A DNA stretch of 64,000 nucleotides from JAAYUH01 sp964640995 (GTDB taxonomy: Bacteria; Caldisericota; Caldisericia; B22-G15): assembly GCA_964640995.1 (NCBI GenBank), contig CAZXJJ010000002.1, forward strand, positions 62,001-126,000. The letters are read 5' to 3'. This document shows positions 62,229 through 64,000 of this stretch, piece by piece. Within the stretch, counting starts at the first letter, position 1; each line of letters starts with the position of its first letter. Below the pieces are notes generated by a model. It did no database searches. It was given only the letters and a program-made list of their open reading frames with translations, and was not told the origin of the DNA. Both the position numbers and the translations under genes were made by a program.

Positions 62229-63909
62229 TATCGAAATAAATAGAGAATGTAAACCTAAAAAAATTGAAGAAATAGGAGAATCTATTGGATTAGAAAATGA
62301 AGATATTATAAAATATGGAGATTACATTGCTAAAATAAAACTTTCAATGTTAGAGAAAATAAAAGATAAAAAAGAAGGAAAATATATTTTAGTAACTGGC
62401 ATTAACCCAACGCCTCTTGGTGAAGGAAAAACTACAACAACAATTGGTTTGGGTCAAGCATTTAATAAACTTGGAAAAGTTGGAATTATTTCTATAAGAC
62501 AACCTTCTCTAGGTCCAGTTTTTGGAATTAAAGGTGGAGCACATGGAGGAGGATACTCTCAAGTTTATCCAATGGTTGAATTTAATACACATTTCACAGG
62601 AGATAACTATGCAGTTTATACTGCACATAACCTACTTGTATCTTTTTTGTATAATTCAATTTATCATAAAAACCCTCTTAATATAGATTTGAATACAATA
62701 AATATAAAAAGAGTGATTGATATTTCTGACAGAAGTTTAAGAAAAATAATAGGTGGAGTTTCCGAAAATTATGTTATTCATGAGAGCGGTTTTGAAATAA
62801 CATCTGCATCGGAAATAATGGCTATTCTTGCACTTTCTAAAAATTTAAAAGATCTCAGAGAAAGATTGGGAAAAATTATAGTTGGTTTTACATATGATAA
62901 AAAGCCGGTATTTTCAGAAGACCTAAAAGTGGCTGGAAGTTTAGCGCTTTTAACAAAAGATGCTCTTATGCCAAATTTAATTCAGACAATTGAAAACTCT
63001 CCTGTTTTAGTTCATACAGGACCATTTGGGAATATTGCTCATGGTAATTCATCAATATTTGCAGATCTAATTGGAATTAAACTCTCAGATTATTTAATAA
63101 CAGAGGCAGGATTTGGAACAGATCTTGGTGCAGAGAAATTTTTTAATATAAAATGTAGATACTCAAACTTAAAACCAGATCTGGGTGTCCTTGTTGTAAG
63201 TTTAAGAGCAATTAAGATGCATGGTTCAAATGCAAGGGTTTCACCTGGAAAATCTCTTCCAAAAGAGATTATAGAAAAAAATATTGATGCTGTAATTAAA
63301 GGAGGAGAAAATCTAAAAAAACACATTGAGAATATAAAATTACATGGAATAAAGGTTATAGTTAATCTTAACCTATTTGAAAATGATGATTTTGAAGAAA
63401 TTAAAGTTTTAAGAAAAATTTCTATTGAAAGTGGAGCAGATGACTTTGTTATCTCTGAAGTTTATCAAAAAGGTGGAGATGGTGGAATAGACCTTGCAAA
63501 ATCAATAATAAATCTAACAAAAAATGGAGAAACTAATTTTAATTTTTTGTATAATCTTGATTTATCAATTGAGGAAAAAATTAAAATTATATGCCAAAAA
63601 ATTTATGGAGCAAAAGATGTTTCATTCTCTTCTGAAGCAAAGAAAAAAATAGAACTTTTTGAAAATCTTAATTTATCAAATTTACCAATTTGTATGGCTA
63701 AAACTCATTTATCTCTCTCTTCAGACCCTAATTTAAGAGGAAGACCAAAAGATTTTATAATTCCTATAATTGACCTCAAAATATCAAATGGAGCTGGTTT
63801 TATTGTTGCATACACACAAGAGATTAGTACAATGCCATCTCTTCCTTCAGATCCAATTGGAAGGTATATTGACATAGATGAAAATGGAAATGTGTTTGGA
63901 TTAAAATAG
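62218..63909 (+). CDS. fhs: Formate-tetrahydrofolate ligase
   Basis: This 563-residue enzyme makes 10-formyl-THF from formate, THF and ATP. TPLGEGKTTTTIGLGQA is the P-loop, followed by RQPSLGPVFGIKGGAHGGGY and EAGFGTDLGAEKF. It starts at a TTG at 62218, six bases after AAGGAG; another TTG at 62212 abuts that site and is less likely. It feeds the folate one-carbon pool together with the gene that follows. Confidence 0.95.
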   Translation: MKSDIEINRECKPKKIEEIGESIGLENEDIIKYGDYIAKIKLSMLEKIKDKKEGKYILVTGINPTPLGEGKTTTTIGLGQAFNKLGKVGIISIRQPSLGPVFGIKGGAHGGGYSQVYPMVEFNTHFTGDNYAVYTAHNLLVSFLYNSIYHKNPLNIDLNTINIKRVIDISDRSLRKIIGGVSENYVIHESGFEITSASEIMAILALSKNLKDLRERLGKIIVGFTYDKKPVFSEDLKVAGSLALLTKDALMPNLIQTIENSPVLVHTGPFGNIAHGNSSIFADLIGIKLSDYLITEAGFGTDLGAEKFFNIKCRYSNLKPDLGVLVVSLRAIKMHGSNARVSPGKSLPKEIIEKNIDAVIKGGENLKKHIENIKLHGIKVIVNLNLFENDDFEEIKVLRKISIESGADDFVISEVYQKGGDGGIDLAKSIINLTKNGETNFNFLYNLDLSIEEKIKIICQKIYGAKDVSFSSEAKKKIELFENLNLSNLPICMAKTHLSLSSDPNLRGRPKDFIIPIIDLKISNGAGFIVAYTQEISTMPSLPSDPIGRYIDIDENGNVFGLK

Positions 63910-64000
63910 ATGGGCGAAGTTATAAATATAGATGACCTAGAAATAAAACTTGAAAATGAAATAAAATCTGAATTAAAGAAATTAGATATAGAAGATAAAT
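63910..64000 (+). CDS. Start of a gene, probable folD
   Basis: An ATG directly follows the fhs stop and the frame stays open to the end of the window (30 codons: helical, charged, with IKLENEIKSELKKL). Position after fhs suggests the bifunctional methylene-THF dehydrogenase/cyclohydrolase FolD, which often begins with such a helix. The piece is too short to prove it. Confidence 0.5.
   Translation, partial: MGEVINIDDLEIKLENEIKSELKKLDIEDK

Noticed and set aside
1..64000. CRISPR arrays, insertion sequences, prophage genes, rRNA
   Set aside because: None was seen: no regular direct repeats with spacers, no transposase or integrase motifs, no rRNA core sequences.

Overview
The window looks like a chromosomal segment of an AT-rich (about 30% G+C by eye, AGA/AGG-dominated arginine codons), anaerobic, deep-branching bacterium. 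Reasons are a V/A-type ATPase, an Rnf complex, a minimal SufBC-type (SMS) Fe-S system, a formate-tetrahydrofolate ligase, a NrdG-like radical SAM protein, and the WhiA/YvcK/RapZ set shared by Firmicutes and several thermophilic anaerobe phyla. Caldisericota-, Dictyoglomota-, Thermotogota- or Clostridia-like lineages would fit; the sequence alone does not let me name the taxon. There is no CRISPR array, insertion sequence, prophage or rRNA gene. Three tRNAs, RNase P RNA and a TPP riboswitch are present. Two gene relics show active gene decay.

Layout. 1-2.8 kb (+): the end of a molybdenum hydroxylase operon (large subunit, 2Fe-2S subunit, cytosine-deaminase-like amidohydrolase), facing the V-ATPase operon and sharing a hairpin terminator with it. 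2.9-11.1 kb (-): nine V/A-ATPase genes. 11.1-12.7 kb (-): two tRNA-Pro genes and an Orn/Lys/Arg decarboxylase in one apparent transcript. 12.8-13.4 kb: a decayed rsmG. 13.4-16.3 kb (-): radical SAM activase, proC, proA. 16.5-18.3 kb (+): smsC-smsB. 18.3-37.1 kb (-): one nearly unbroken run, rbfA-nrnA-truB-ribF-valS-folC-Zn-ribbon protein-rnfCDGEAB-large membrane protein-MEMO-AMMECR1-tadA-tRNA-Ser-pncA-pncB, followed by rnpB. 37.2-40.1 kb: a single strongly expressed GNAT-like gene (-), divergent from a thiamine salvage operon (+; TPP riboswitch, two ThiT paralogs, thiamine pyrophosphokinase), then rpmB (-). 40.3-41.6 kb: remnant of a type ISP restriction-modification enzyme. 41.7-61.5 kb (-): another long run, rapZ-yvcK-whiA-rpoN-gap-pgk-trxB-ftsE-ftsX-envC-like-ctpA-gmk-rpoZ-coaBC-asnS-nifS-iscU-like-DUF59-nifS2-iscU/DUF59 fusion-phd-mobA-like-xth. 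61.5-64 kb (+): a lipoprotein, a TIGR04076 protein, fhs and the start of a probable folD.

How it fits together. The ATPase proteolipid keeps the residues that bind Na+ in the Enterococcus enzyme, and a complete Rnf complex is present, so energy conservation by a sodium cycle between ferredoxin/NAD and ATP is a reasonable inference. The many Fe-S proteins are supported by an SMS system plus two partly degenerate NifS/IscU pairs. Cofactor supply is mostly salvage: NAD from nicotinamide/nicotinate, thiamine by uptake and pyrophosphorylation, and FAD by a synthetase whose kinase half is eroded.

The points most worth following are the mirrored degeneration of the two NifS/IscU pairs, the IscU-DUF59 fusion, the rnf-linked membrane protein with a PIN-like tail, the ThiT pair with changed binding-site residues behind a readable translational TPP switch, and the divergent promoters that share one -35 element.
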